Positions 37,146-46,511 of a stretch of 64,000 bases of DNA are shown here, piece by piece. Source of the stretch: Desulfuromonadaceae bacterium (GTDB taxonomy: Bacteria; Desulfobacterota; Desulfuromonadia; Geobacterales; Pseudopelobacteraceae); assembly GCA_028683435.1 (NCBI GenBank), contig JAQUIG010000011.1, forward strand, positions 1-64,000, read 5' to 3'. A program made the translations under genes and the position numbers. A model generated the notes under the pieces. It made no database searches. It was not told where the DNA came from and saw only the letters and a program-made list of their open reading frames with translations. Positions within the stretch are counted from its first letter, which is position 1; the number at the start of each line of letters is the position of its first letter.

Positions 37146-38882
37146 GTGTGTGGCACCGTGACGACTCAATCAACTGATAGAGCAACAACCGATAACGATG
37201 CCGGATCGCTTGCGACACTGATCATCGGGCTGAATATTGCTCGCCGGAACTGTGGCGCCTACCCCAAAGGGCATCCGATCATTACGGCCTCCCTGGCAAA
37301 AGTTCTTAGCGTCTACGAAGGTCTGCTTCTTAAACATGATGGACTGATTCTTGGCGTCACAAGTGATTCACTGATGGTTGACGGTGTTATCCTTGAAAAA
37401 TCGAACGTGGTGTACCGGGATTTTTCGCGGGCCCTGTTTGAACGTGGCATCGGGGCGCTGTTGTTCCACAGCGGCCTGACAATCGAAGAGCTAAGTAATT
37501 TTACGATCATATTGGGCCTCAAACGGGAACAGATCCAACAGCACGGCGGCATTGAGCAGGTCTGGGCAAAGGCTCGCATAGCAGCTATGACAATCAGGCC
37601 GATCCGTTATGACCTTTTCCAGACGACGGATGATGATTCTTCCACCACCGACAAGGCCATCTTATCCGGAGAAGGATTGTGGGACAAATTTGCAAAAGAA
37701 GTTACGCTCAGTGAAATCTCTTACGGGAGGAGCGACGACATCTGTCTTGATCCGGAGATTCTTGCCGAAGTATTAAACAGGCGATTTGCCGTTGGCAGCA
37801 TTAATGAAGCGGAGACACGCAAAGCTATTGCTGATTTTCTTGCTCCTTCCGACATTGATTTTTCCTCACAGACTCTTTCCGGCCGACCCTACCAGAAACT
37901 TGCTGCATTTATCAGCAATCTCACCCCCGAGCTGCGCAGACAATTCCTTGAGAGCTCCTTCACTGCCAAAAACAAGGATCGTCAAACCAGCGCAGAACGT
38001 ATTCTCAACAATCTCTCCGACAGCGCAATAGTTGAAACCCTGGAAGACATCAGCGACAACCGCCTCAGTGTATCTCCTGCTGTCTTCGGGCTTCTGCAGC
38101 GCCTCGGGCAAAATATCACCCAGCAGCGCAGTAGTATTACCCAATATATTGACAACGATGACGACCTTCCTTGCAAACTGAAAACGATCTTTCAGGAACA
38201 TGCCGCGGAAGAATACATCCCTGCCGCTTATCAAAAGGAACTTGACAGCATTAAAGCCTCAGAGCGGTTTTCGCCCCTGGACATTGAAGACAGTGCCGAT
38301 TTACTCAAAACGGTTGAAAACCGCTCAATTGAAAACAGTATCGGACAGATCCTGATGAATTTTATTCGTGAAGGGGTCGAAACGCCCGAAGAGCGCGACC
38401 TGCTGCTGCAGAATTTCAGTGATATGTTCGGTTTTTTTCTGCAGACCGGCGACTATGGGCAATTGCACGCGATGATTGACCAGCTGGCGGACGGCACATT
38501 TCCCGATGAAATTCAACACCGGCTGCGGGAAAAGTACAGTCAACGCGAATTTCAGGAGGAGATTCTGGATGGCCTGACCACCTGGGGTAAACCTCGCTAT
38601 GCAGATATCCGCTCTTTGATCCATAAAATCGGCGGGGAGTTTGTTGAGGCGATACTGGAGCGCTTGTCTGAAGAGCAAAACATGTCGCTGCGGCGATTTT
38701 ACATGGATTGCCTGACTGAAATGAGACCGGTGACGCGGCTTCCGATTATCAACCGTCTGAATGACCATCGCTGGTACTTTCTGCGCAATATGCTGATTAT
38801 CCTGACTGCCCAGAATGACCCCGCCGTCGTGCCACTGAAAGAAGCACAAACTTCAGATCAACGGTGTAGTTCGAAATCATGA
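37146..38882 (+). CDS. HEAT-like signalling-associated protein, truncated at its C-terminus
   Basis: The 578-residue protein begins with an N-terminal domain containing YPKGHPIITASL, a motif I associate with geobacterial proteins that precede HD-GYP domains, followed by helical repeats resembling HEAT near the end (LIHKIGGEFVEAILERLSEE, then MRPVTRLPIINRL). The last 15 residues (PLKEAQTSDQRCSSKS) break the repeat pattern. An in-frame HD-GYP C-terminal half follows immediately, so I suspect a deletion removed the end of this gene and the HD half of the next. The start is GTG without a clear ribosome-binding site. Confidence 0.6.
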   Translation: MCGTVTTQSTDRATTDNDAGSLATLIIGLNIARRNCGAYPKGHPIITASLAKVLSVYEGLLLKHDGLILGVTSDSLMVDGVILEKSNVVYRDFSRALFERGIGALLFHSGLTIEELSNFTIILGLKREQIQQHGGIEQVWAKARIAAMTIRPIRYDLFQTTDDDSSTTDKAILSGEGLWDKFAKEVTLSEISYGRSDDICLDPEILAEVLNRRFAVGSINEAETRKAIADFLAPSDIDFSSQTLSGRPYQKLAAFISNLTPELRRQFLESSFTAKNKDRQTSAERILNNLSDSAIVETLEDISDNRLSVSPAVFGLLQRLGQNITQQRSSITQYIDNDDDLPCKLKTIFQEHAAEEYIPAAYQKELDSIKASERFSPLDIEDSADLLKTVENRSIENSIGQILMNFIREGVETPEERDLLLQNFSDMFGFFLQTGDYGQLHAMIDQLADGTFPDEIQHRLREKYSQREFQEEILDGLTTWGKPRYADIRSLIHKIGGEFVEAILERLSEEQNMSLRRFYMDCLTEMRPVTRLPIINRLNDHRWYFLRNMLIILTAQNDPAVVPLKEAQTSDQRCSSKS

Positions 38883-39211
38883 AGCAGCATCCGTTCAAGG
38901 GTGCCCGTCACCTGCTCGAAACGTCAGGCGTCCCGCGACTGGCGGTAATATCCGCCTACGAACATCATCTTAAATTTAATCTGAGCGGTTATCCAAAGGT
39001 GTCGCCGGATTGGCAGCAAAACCTTTGCAGCCAGATGACGACGATATCGGACTTTTTTGATGCATTGCGAACCAAACGCCCCTACCGCGAACCGTTACCG
39101 CTGAGGGAGGTAGCCGGAATGATGTTGGATATGATGGGTACCGACCTGCACCCTGCCCTGACACGAAATTTTTTACGGATTATTTCACGCCTGATCGAAA
39201 CTCCTGCTTGA
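38870..39211 (+). pseudogene. HD-GYP domain remnant lacking the HD half
   Basis: The frame reads FEIMKQHPFKGARHLLE, a stretch found just after the HD motif in HD-GYP phosphodiesterases, then EHHLKFNLSGYP, which corresponds to the HH-x-GYP signature, and TTISDFFDALRTKRPYREPL, the conserved metal-ligand and substrate loop. The N-terminal HD pair is absent and a stop precedes residue F. An ATG within it overlaps the previous stop (ATGA), so a 110-residue product could still be made. The domain cannot be a complete metal-dependent phosphodiesterase. Confidence 0.7.
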
Positions 39212-39262
39212 TCACCACTTGCAACGTTTATAAGCAACGTCAGGCTCATGCGGTTGATGTCG

Positions 39263-39826
39263 CTACTTCTGCAGAATTTCCCGGTCGCACTCAGCCAGCA
39301 TCAAAGTGATTTCGTCGTCTGGAATATCCGGCAGGACAAATACCCCGGCACCGTTTTTTTCTACCCTGCTTATGCCGGGATAGCGCTTCTCCAGGATTTT
39401 GATTTCAAGTGATTGCTGCTTCACCGTTGCGAGCAGGCGCCGGTTCTCAGCTTCCAGATCATACTTCTCGATGGCACTCCGGATGGCAAACTTCAGACTC
39501 TGGTCATCCCACGGCTTCGCGAAGAAGCGATATATTTCTCCCTCGTTTACCGCCTTCATGGCGGCTTCCAGGGTGGCGTGTCCGGTCAGCATGATCCGGA
39601 TCGTACGAGGATGCAGTGTGCGCACCTGTGCAAGAAATTCCGCTCCTTGCATGCCGATCATCCGCTCGTCAGACACGACGACCTTGAACTGATCCTTTGC
39701 CATGATTTCAAGCGCGGCCTCCGCACTGGTTGCGGAGGTGATTTCGAGGGGTTCATCAAAAAGAGCCCGCTTCAGGGCTGATAGTACATTGGACTCGTCA
39801 TCCACCAGCAGAATTCTGTTTTTCAT
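39263..39826 (-). CDS. Response regulator receiver protein with short C-terminal tail
   Basis: A 187-residue protein: a receiver (1-120) with phospho-acceptor Asp53 in VVVSDERM and KPWDD at about 104, then a coiled-coil linker and a 50-residue tail (VEKNGAGVFVLPDIPDDEITL). The KPW[DN][DN] motif is shared with the other receivers of this cluster. There is no DNA-binding domain, so the output is probably protein contact. It is the last gene of the leftward signalling array. Confidence 0.88.
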   Translation of the reverse strand: MKNRILLVDDESNVLSALKRALFDEPLEITSATSAEAALEIMAKDQFKVVVSDERMIGMQGAEFLAQVRTLHPRTIRIMLTGHATLEAAMKAVNEGEIYRFFAKPWDDQSLKFAIRSAIEKYDLEAENRRLLATVKQQSLEIKILEKRYPGISRVEKNGAGVFVLPDIPDDEITLMLAECDREILQK

Positions 39827-39853
39827 GGTCGCGCTCCTTAAAAAGGTAGTACG

Positions 39854-42277
39854 TCAGCGTTTCGCTTCCCGCCCGACACCGCAGAACGGGCAGACAGCCC
39901 AGGATTCCTCAAGCGGCATGCGGCACGAGGTGCAGCAGTTGTGACGGAAGGTGCCGCAATGGGGGCAGAAAAGAAATTTGGAGTCGATGGTCGCACTGCA
40001 ATGCTCGCACGTTCTCTCCATGCGCACCATCGGCCCGATGACCCGCAACACCTCCTCCAGTGTCGTCATGCCGTGGCGCACCTTTTCCAGGCCATCCTCC
40101 AGCAGGATGCGCATGCCGTTAGCACGGGCCAGGGCCAGCAGTTCAGACTCCTTATAGTTGCTGCTGACCATCTGGCGGAAGTCATCATTCATCACGAACA
40201 GCTCATACACCCCGATCCTCCCCCGGTAGCCGCTGTTGTTGCACTGGGGGCAACCGGCCCCCACAAAGACATCGCCACTGAAGAAGTCGGGCGGCAAGTG
40301 GAGCAGATCCATAAGCTCCCGGTCGGGCGGTACCGGGGTACGGCAGCCGTCACAGATCTTGCGCACCAGCCGCTGGGCAATGACCCCCTCAAGCGCCGAT
40401 GCTATTATGTACGGCTTGATCCCCATGTCCATTAATCGGGTAATGGATGCAACCGCGCTGTTGGTATGCAGCGTAGAGAGCACCATGTGACCGGTAAGTG
40501 CCGCCTTGAACGCCACGTCGGCTGTCTCTGTGTCGCGAATCTCCCCCACCAGGATCACATCCGGGTCCTGGCGAAGGGTGGCCCGCAGGACCTGGGCAAA
40601 GGAGAGGCCGATCTTCTCATGGATCGCCACCTGGTTAGCCTCTTCCAGAAAATACTCGATCGGCTCCTCAATGGTCTCGAAGTTTTTGCTCGGATTCATC
40701 ATGGCCGACAACAGCGAATACAGCATGGTGGTCTTGCCGCTGCCGGTCGGCCCGGTGGCGATGATGACCCCCTGCGGTTTCTTGCTGATGACCGATAGGC
40801 GCTGATAGTCATGATCCAGCACCCCCAGTTCATCCAGCCGCTTGATCGAGGCACTTTTATCCAGGATGCGCATGACGATCTTTTCGCCGTTAATCGTAGG
40901 GATCGATGATACGCGCATATCGACGATACGGGTGCCGGCCTTCACGGTGATGCGCCCGTCCTGGGGACGGCGCCGCTCGGCAATATCCATCTTGGCCAGG
41001 ATTTTAAGGCGCGAGATGACGGCCGGATGGAGGTCTGACGGGATCTTGATCTTTGAGTGCAGCATCCCGTCAATACGGTAGCGGATCACGGTGTACTTGG
41101 TCTTGGCTTCGATGTGAATGTCACTGGCTCCGTAACGGATCGCCTCCAGGATGACCGCATTGACGATGCGGATAACCGGCGGCACCTTGGACGAGCCGAT
41201 CAGCTCCTCGACCGTCGCTTCTTCAAGCTCCTCCTCCAGGACAATATCGATTTCATCCAGCGGCTCCAGATCGCCAAAATCGTCAAGATCGCTCCCATCG
41301 GCGTCGGCCCACGCCTGAACGATCTTTTCAACAATCTGGGAGGTCGCGGACAACAGCGGCACCACCCGCAACCCGGTGACCCGCCCGATGTTGTCACAGG
41401 TGATGATATCGGAGGGGTCGGCCATCGCTATCGTCAGCGCGCTGCCATCCAGCCTGACCGGCACCAGCCGGCTTTTCTCGCACAGCTCCCGTGGCAGACA
41501 ACGGGCGACGTTCTGGGGGATGTTCACCTCCCGTAGGTCGATAAATTCAACTCCCAGATGTTTCTGCAGTGCGGCAATGATTTTGGAATCAGTCAGGATT
41601 CCTGATCTGACAAAGAAATCCCCCAAAAACTCGTTGCTATCCTTCTGCTTGCGGGCAAGTTCAAGTTCCTGGGGGTTCAGCAACCCGGCCTTGACCAGGA
41701 TGTCACCCAGCATGCCGCGGTTCTGTTCAAACATGCCCGCAAAACTCTTGATCTTGTTCTGTTGCTGACGGGCCAACTCCTTCAGGTGGCGATTTTCGTG
41801 CATCAGGACGTACTGCTGCAGCGCGAGCGATACCGTCAGACGCAGGTCCTCATCGTTCCACGGCTTGGTGATGAACTTGTAGACAGCACCTTCCTTGACG
41901 GCGCCCATGATGGAGTTGACGTCTGCATAACCGGTCAGCATGATACGGATGGTGTCATGATATTTTTCGCGCACCGTTTTGAGCAGCTCCGCTCCGCTCA
42001 TCCCCGGCATGCGGTGGTCGCTGATAATCAGCTGCACCGGCTGTTGGGCCAGAATATCAAGCGCTCTCTGCCCGGATGTCGCCGTCAGGATTGTGTAGTT
42101 TTCCTCGAGAAAAATACGGCGCAGGGCGTTGAGGACATTTTCTTCATCATCGACGAACAGAAGAGTAAAGCCCTGCTCGGCAGACACAGCGGTATCCATC
42201 GCGGCATTACCGCCAGACGTCTCAGCGGTCGCTCCCTGGCCGCTCATGGATTTGAAGAGCTCAGCATATTTGCTCAT
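39854..42277 (-). CDS. Receiver domain fused to GspE/PilB-type ATPase with extra zinc knuckles
   Basis: The 807-residue protein has an N-terminal receiver (Asp87; KPWND 138-142), a coiled coil, an MshEN-like tandem repeat (about 185-245), and a GspE/PilB motor: Walker A GPTGSGKTT 509-517, Walker B/Asp box near 575-583, the STLHT histidine box, and its own CDGC (642-645) and CPQC (676-679) zinc site. A further tail carries four CxxC knuckles (757-799). Relatives power type IV pili or type II secretion. The MshEN copies start M-L-G and F-L-G instead of R-L-G, so cyclic-di-GMP binding is uncertain. Neither pilin nor other pilus genes are in the window. Confidence 0.88.
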   Translation of the reverse strand: MSKYAELFKSMSGQGATAETSGGNAAMDTAVSAEQGFTLLFVDDEENVLNALRRIFLEENYTILTATSGQRALDILAQQPVQLIISDHRMPGMSGAELLKTVREKYHDTIRIMLTGYADVNSIMGAVKEGAVYKFITKPWNDEDLRLTVSLALQQYVLMHENRHLKELARQQQNKIKSFAGMFEQNRGMLGDILVKAGLLNPQELELARKQKDSNEFLGDFFVRSGILTDSKIIAALQKHLGVEFIDLREVNIPQNVARCLPRELCEKSRLVPVRLDGSALTIAMADPSDIITCDNIGRVTGLRVVPLLSATSQIVEKIVQAWADADGSDLDDFGDLEPLDEIDIVLEEELEEATVEELIGSSKVPPVIRIVNAVILEAIRYGASDIHIEAKTKYTVIRYRIDGMLHSKIKIPSDLHPAVISRLKILAKMDIAERRRPQDGRITVKAGTRIVDMRVSSIPTINGEKIVMRILDKSASIKRLDELGVLDHDYQRLSVISKKPQGVIIATGPTGSGKTTMLYSLLSAMMNPSKNFETIEEPIEYFLEEANQVAIHEKIGLSFAQVLRATLRQDPDVILVGEIRDTETADVAFKAALTGHMVLSTLHTNSAVASITRLMDMGIKPYIIASALEGVIAQRLVRKICDGCRTPVPPDRELMDLLHLPPDFFSGDVFVGAGCPQCNNSGYRGRIGVYELFVMNDDFRQMVSSNYKESELLALARANGMRILLEDGLEKVRHGMTTLEEVLRVIGPMVRMERTCEHCSATIDSKFLFCPHCGTFRHNCCTSCRMPLEESWAVCPFCGVGREAKR

Positions 42278-43599
42278 GATTCACCTTTTAAGCCGCATGT
42301 CGTTATTTGTTTTCCGAGTGGCACACGTATCGTCACGGTCGCCCCCGAACCCTCCAGGGAATCAATCTCTATGTTTCCCCCGGCCCCCCTGACAATTTCC
42401 CGGGCCACCGTCAGCCCCATCCCGGTGCCGCCCCCCACTTCGCGAGTTGTGAAAAATGGTTCAAAAATCCGCATCATATTGCCTGCCGGAATACCGCAGC
42501 CATTGTCAGCAATGCGTATAATAATTTCATCGTTCTTGCTTTCGCTGGAGATCTTCAATTCGAGTCCTCTCGCACGGGACTGGATGGCATTCTGGATGAT
42601 GTTGAAAAAAGCCTGGGAGAGCTGTCCAGGATTGCAGCCGAACAGAGGCAGCGGCTGAAGTTCTTGCACCACCACCGTTTCAGGCGGGATTTGCGACTCC
42701 AATACAGCAAGAACCCGTTTCAACTCCATATTCAAATCGGCATCTGAATCGCCGGTTTCATCCACATGGGAGAAAGCCTTCAGGTCTTCTACAATCCGGG
42801 CTATTCGATCAGTCCCCTCAATGGACTGTTCCAGCAAAGCCGCCGTATCTAAGAAAATGACATCTAACTTTAATTTACGTCGGAGTTGCTCCGTTTCCTC
42901 ACGCAGTTGCTGAAGCGGCGTATTAGCGGCGATCAGCAACTGATACCGGTTTAGCATCTCTTTCATTCGCTCGACGTACCGCCCCAAGGTCGCCAGATTG
43001 CTGTGCACAAAGCCGTTGGGGTTGTTTATCTCATGCGCCATGCCGGCCGCCAGCCCCCCCACAGCAGCCAGTTTTTCCTGCTGCAGCATCCTGCTATAGG
43101 CTTTCTGCAACTCTGCGGTCCGCTCCTCCACTTTGCGTTCCAGCTCCAGCGCCAGTTCGCGATAGCGACACTCCGACGTGGCGAGACGCTGGTTCGTTTC
43201 CACGAGCTGATCGTACGATTCGTGAACGATCGTCGTATGCATCTCTGTCGTCAGCATCCGCTTGAGGTTGTTGGTAACAGTAAGCTGCAGGGCATCTCTG
43301 ACCAGCAGGGCCAATGCTTCGGCGGCGCTGCAGGCCGCCGGGTCATAGGCGATGACGAGCAGACCCTGCGGTTCCCCTTCCACCAGAATCACATGGTTGA
43401 TCTCAACCAGCCCCCCGGCCGCTCCATCATCGCCCTGGCGGCAAAGCGGCACACGGTCTTCATCAAACAGTGCAGCCCATGCCGGACCCGCCTTGACGAG
43501 GCTGCGCAATAGCGGCTCGATCTCTGCACGGGAGACGATCTCGGCCAGGCGTCTGTCTTCGCCGACAACAAAGGTAACCTGTGATTTGCCTGTATTCAT
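42274..43599 (-). CDS. Sensor histidine kinase, cytoplasmic
   Basis: A 441-residue kinase without transmembrane segments. An N-terminal region of about 130 residues is unassigned. A coiled coil (about 130-175) leads into HisKA with His189 in AAGMAHEINNPNGF and an ATP-binding domain with the N-box and GGGTGMGL. Its start and stop each overlap the neighbours by four bases (MglA-like GTPase and receiver-ATPase), so it is co-translated with them and is the likely phosphodonor of that receiver. Confidence 0.9.
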   Translation of the reverse strand: MNTGKSQVTFVVGEDRRLAEIVSRAEIEPLLRSLVKAGPAWAALFDEDRVPLCRQGDDGAAGGLVEINHVILVEGEPQGLLVIAYDPAACSAAEALALLVRDALQLTVTNNLKRMLTTEMHTTIVHESYDQLVETNQRLATSECRYRELALELERKVEERTAELQKAYSRMLQQEKLAAVGGLAAGMAHEINNPNGFVHSNLATLGRYVERMKEMLNRYQLLIAANTPLQQLREETEQLRRKLKLDVIFLDTAALLEQSIEGTDRIARIVEDLKAFSHVDETGDSDADLNMELKRVLAVLESQIPPETVVVQELQPLPLFGCNPGQLSQAFFNIIQNAIQSRARGLELKISSESKNDEIIIRIADNGCGIPAGNMMRIFEPFFTTREVGGGTGMGLTVAREIVRGAGGNIEIDSLEGSGATVTIRVPLGKQITTCGLKGES

Positions 43600-44249
43600 T
43601 GTTGCACCTTGAGTATTTCTGACAGGAAAATTTCCCGCTCAACCCCGAATCGCTCCGTCAGGCCATGGCGGGCGTTGACGGCGTCAAACGTCAGCTCCAG
43701 TATTTCCTTAAAGGTTTCCAGCACCCCCCACCCTTTGAGGGCCGATGCCATGAAGACCGGTAGTCCACTCGGGTCCCATGCGCGGCGGACCTCATCTTCC
43801 GTCACGATATCCGGCAGGTCGCGTTTATTGAACTGCACCACGAGCGGCAAACGTTCGATGGAAAGTCCGACCATCGACAGATTCTTCTCCAGATTATCAA
43901 AGCTCTCAAAATTGACCGACATCTGCGAAGCCAGTGAATCAGCGACAAACACCACCCCGTCTGCCCGCTGCAGCACAGCCTTGCGCGTTGCATCATGACG
44001 TACCTGCCCCGGAACGGTGTAAACCTTGAGCTTGATCTTCATTCCCGATGGCGCAACATAAAAAAACGGCAACAGATCAAAATAAATGGTCCTGTCCTCG
44101 GTAGTATCCAGCAACATCAACTCACCGCGACCATCCAGGGACAGCTGGTCATGAAGCGAAAGCAGATTTGTGGTTTTGCCGCAAAGCGCCGGGCCGTAGT
44201 AGACCAGCTTGAGCACCAGCCGCTTTTTCTGTTCATCAAATTCGATCAT
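43596..44249 (-). CDS. MglA-like small GTPase
   Basis: A 217-residue Ras-like GTPase of the MglA type: P-loop GPALCGKTT (19-27), switch region with TTEDRTIYFDLLP, DxxG replaced by the MglA-type VPGQVRHDATRK, and the base-recognition NKRD. In Myxococcus, MglA sets polarity of type IV pili and gliding machinery. No MglB (roadblock) partner adjoins it. Position between an HD-GYP receiver and a kinase, overlapping the kinase by four bases, suggests the signalling cluster switches it or reads it. Confidence 0.88.
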   Translation of the reverse strand: MIEFDEQKKRLVLKLVYYGPALCGKTTNLLSLHDQLSLDGRGELMLLDTTEDRTIYFDLLPFFYVAPSGMKIKLKVYTVPGQVRHDATRKAVLQRADGVVFVADSLASQMSVNFESFDNLEKNLSMVGLSIERLPLVVQFNKRDLPDIVTEDEVRRAWDPSGLPVFMASALKGWGVLETFKEILELTFDAVNARHGLTERFGVEREIFLSEILKVQQ

Positions 44250-44252
44250 TGG

Positions 44253-45560
44253 CTACTCTTCCATAACCTGCACAAAAATACCGTGCGCTGGCGGGTTCTT
44301 CCGGTAATGGTTGCGAATCAGCACGATCCCGGAAGCGTCCAGGACATTTCCCCGCTGTATCAGCAGCACTCCGTCGCCGCTCTCTACATCCCGGGAGATG
44401 GTCATGCCGGGTACCAGCTGTGCCGGGGCAATTTCGACCTCTGTAAACGTAGCGGCTTTTCTCCCTTCAAAATAAACAATCCTGGTGATGGCCTGAAATT
44501 GTGCGATCAGCTCCGGGTCAAACAGAGCACCACCACGAAAGCGCGCACTCATCAGGGCATAATCGGCACGATTGCTGCCAACCGAGTGGGCAGACGTTTC
44601 TATGTGATCGGCGATTGCGATCAGGCGTGCCCCGAGAGGAATCGAGTCACCCCGCAGCCCATCGGGAAAACCGCTGCCGTCGAAAGCCTCATGGTGTCCG
44701 CGAATGGCGGGAAGGCCCCCGGCCAGTTCATCCACTTTGGAGAACATCTCCTCGCCGCGTGCCGGATGATGCCGGTAATCACTCAGTTCACTTTCGGACA
44801 TATCCTCCTGATGCTTATGTATCATGTGCGAAAGGGTGCCGAATTTGCCAGCATCATGCAGAAGAGCCGCAAGCCTGAACAGGGCAACGGTTTCGGCATC
44901 AAGACCCATTTTACGGGCCACATCGGTCACCAGAATGCTCACGGTGCGGGCATGCACTGCGTTGCGGTCACCCATCACCTCGAAAAAATTATCAAAGGTA
45001 CGACACAGTACCGCAGCGATATTTTTTTCATCCAGCCCTTTGATCGCCTCGTGCTGTTCGCGAATTGTGGCGGCGGTCTGCAGCAGGCGTTTCTTCAGAC
45101 CGGCATTCCACGCCGCTAACTCTTCCTTTTGTTGGTTGTTGATCTCGTTCAGCCGCCTTGTTTCTACCCCCAGCCGGTATATCCCGAGTGCATGACGAAT
45201 CGCCGACACGAGCTCTTCGTCGTCCCACGGCTTCGAGAGGTAGCGCCCGGCGCCTCCCTTGTTGATCGCTTCTATCGTTGCGTTGATATCAGAATAGCCG
45301 GTCAACAGAATTCTCTGGGCGTAAGGGGCATATTCCTGCGAACGCCCGAGGAATTCGGCACCGTTCATACCCGGCATGCGTTGATCAGAAACTATCAGCC
45401 CGACATTTTCAAGGGTCTGCAACTTTTCCAGCGCTTCCTCACCCGAAGTGGCGGTTTCGATATTAAAATTATCGTCCATCAAAAGGCGCTGAATAGCCCG
45501 CAGGATGTTTTCTTCGTCATCGACCAACAGCACCGTTACCGATTGCAGCTCATCAGCCAT
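44253..45560 (-). CDS. Receiver plus HD-GYP-type domain with variant GFP motif
   Basis: From ATG 45560 the protein has 435 residues (an upstream ATG at 45581 adds seven). Receiver: Asp59 in VSDQRMPGMNG and KPWDD. A coiled coil leads to an HD-GYP domain with HD in LLHDAGKFG, HH in RGHHEAFDGSGFP, and GFP instead of GYP. The later metal-ligand position reads DHIE where D-x-x-D is usual, so activity toward cyclic di-GMP may be lost or altered. It overlaps the previous gene by eight bases. Confidence 0.88.
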   Translation of the reverse strand: MADELQSVTVLLVDDEENILRAIQRLLMDDNFNIETATSGEEALEKLQTLENVGLIVSDQRMPGMNGAEFLGRSQEYAPYAQRILLTGYSDINATIEAINKGGAGRYLSKPWDDEELVSAIRHALGIYRLGVETRRLNEINNQQKEELAAWNAGLKKRLLQTAATIREQHEAIKGLDEKNIAAVLCRTFDNFFEVMGDRNAVHARTVSILVTDVARKMGLDAETVALFRLAALLHDAGKFGTLSHMIHKHQEDMSESELSDYRHHPARGEEMFSKVDELAGGLPAIRGHHEAFDGSGFPDGLRGDSIPLGARLIAIADHIETSAHSVGSNRADYALMSARFRGGALFDPELIAQFQAITRIVYFEGRKAATFTEVEIAPAQLVPGMTISRDVESGDGVLLIQRGNVLDASGIVLIRNHYRKNPPAHGIFVQVMEE

Positions 45561-46509
45561 TGGCACGCACCTCCTCGGCAATCGGCAGAAAAAGCTCCAT
45601 CAACCGCTGGTCAAAATGGGTTTCCGTCATCTCATGCAGGATCTCTATCGTTCGCTTGAAGTCGTATGCCTTGCGGTACGGGCGATTGGAATAGAGTGCG
45701 TCGAACACATCGGCAATTGCAACGATTCTGGCTTCGATCGGTATTTCGTCGGTTTTCAGTCCCGAGGGATACCCTTTCCCGTCAACCCGCTCGTGATGGT
45801 AAAGAATGATGTTGATGACGGTGTCCGGCATGCGTGCCTGGCGGGCTACATCGGACCCCCAACGGGGGTGCTGCTGGACCGTCTCAAGATCTTCCTCCGA
45901 CAAACGGCCGGGAAAATTGAGCACCCCTTCGGGCACACCGATTTTGCCGCAATCGTGCAGCCAACTTCCATGCTTGATGTCGTTTATCATCCCATCGTTT
46001 AATCCGGCGGCCCTGGCAAGGGCGACGGCATATCGGGCAACTCTGTCGCAATGCCCCTTGGTATACGGATCCTTAAGCTCCACCGTTTGGGCAAGGGAAA
46101 AATATAATGTTTCGTCCTCGGTTGTCAGCGACTGGATCAGTTGATAGCGCATCAAGGCTTCATCAACGGTATCCATCAGCTCTTTATTGTTCCACGGCTT
46201 GGTAATAAAACGATAGGCTTCACTCTTGTTGATGGCATCAATGGCAATGGTAAGGTCGGCATAGGCGGTCATCATGATCCGCACCGTATCCGGTCGCACC
46301 CCCCTGACTTTTGCAAGAAATTCTATCCCGCGCATACCGGGCATCAGGTAGTCAGAGACGACAACCCACACGTCCTCCTTCGCCAGAATGTCCAGTCCCT
46401 CCTGACCTGAAGCCGCAAACAGGCACCGCACGTCGTCACGTTCCAGATACATCCTCTCAATGGCGTTGCGGATAGACTGTTCGTCATCGACAAATAAAAC
46501 CGTCCGCAT
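45553..46509 (-). CDS. Receiver plus canonical HD-GYP phosphodiesterase
   Basis: A 318-residue protein from ATG 46509, well placed after GGAGG. Receiver: Asp53 and KPWNN. HD-GYP: H185-D186 in WLHDCGKIG, HH at 238-239, and KGYP with GYP at 246-248, all in canonical form, then ADVFDALYSNRPYRKA. Such proteins hydrolyse cyclic di-GMP to GMP. This is the one complete, canonical HD-GYP in the array. Confidence 0.93.
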   Translation of the reverse strand: MRTVLFVDDEQSIRNAIERMYLERDDVRCLFAASGQEGLDILAKEDVWVVVSDYLMPGMRGIEFLAKVRGVRPDTVRIMMTAYADLTIAIDAINKSEAYRFITKPWNNKELMDTVDEALMRYQLIQSLTTEDETLYFSLAQTVELKDPYTKGHCDRVARYAVALARAAGLNDGMINDIKHGSWLHDCGKIGVPEGVLNFPGRLSEEDLETVQQHPRWGSDVARQARMPDTVINIILYHHERVDGKGYPSGLKTDEIPIEARIVAIADVFDALYSNRPYRKAYDFKRTIEILHEMTETHFDQRLMELFLPIAEEVRANG

Positions 46510-46511
46510 AG

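Noticed and set aside
43995..45119. Open frame of 374 codons opposite the GTPase and HD-GYP genes
   Set aside because: Spans two real genes on the other strand and has no recognisable motif.
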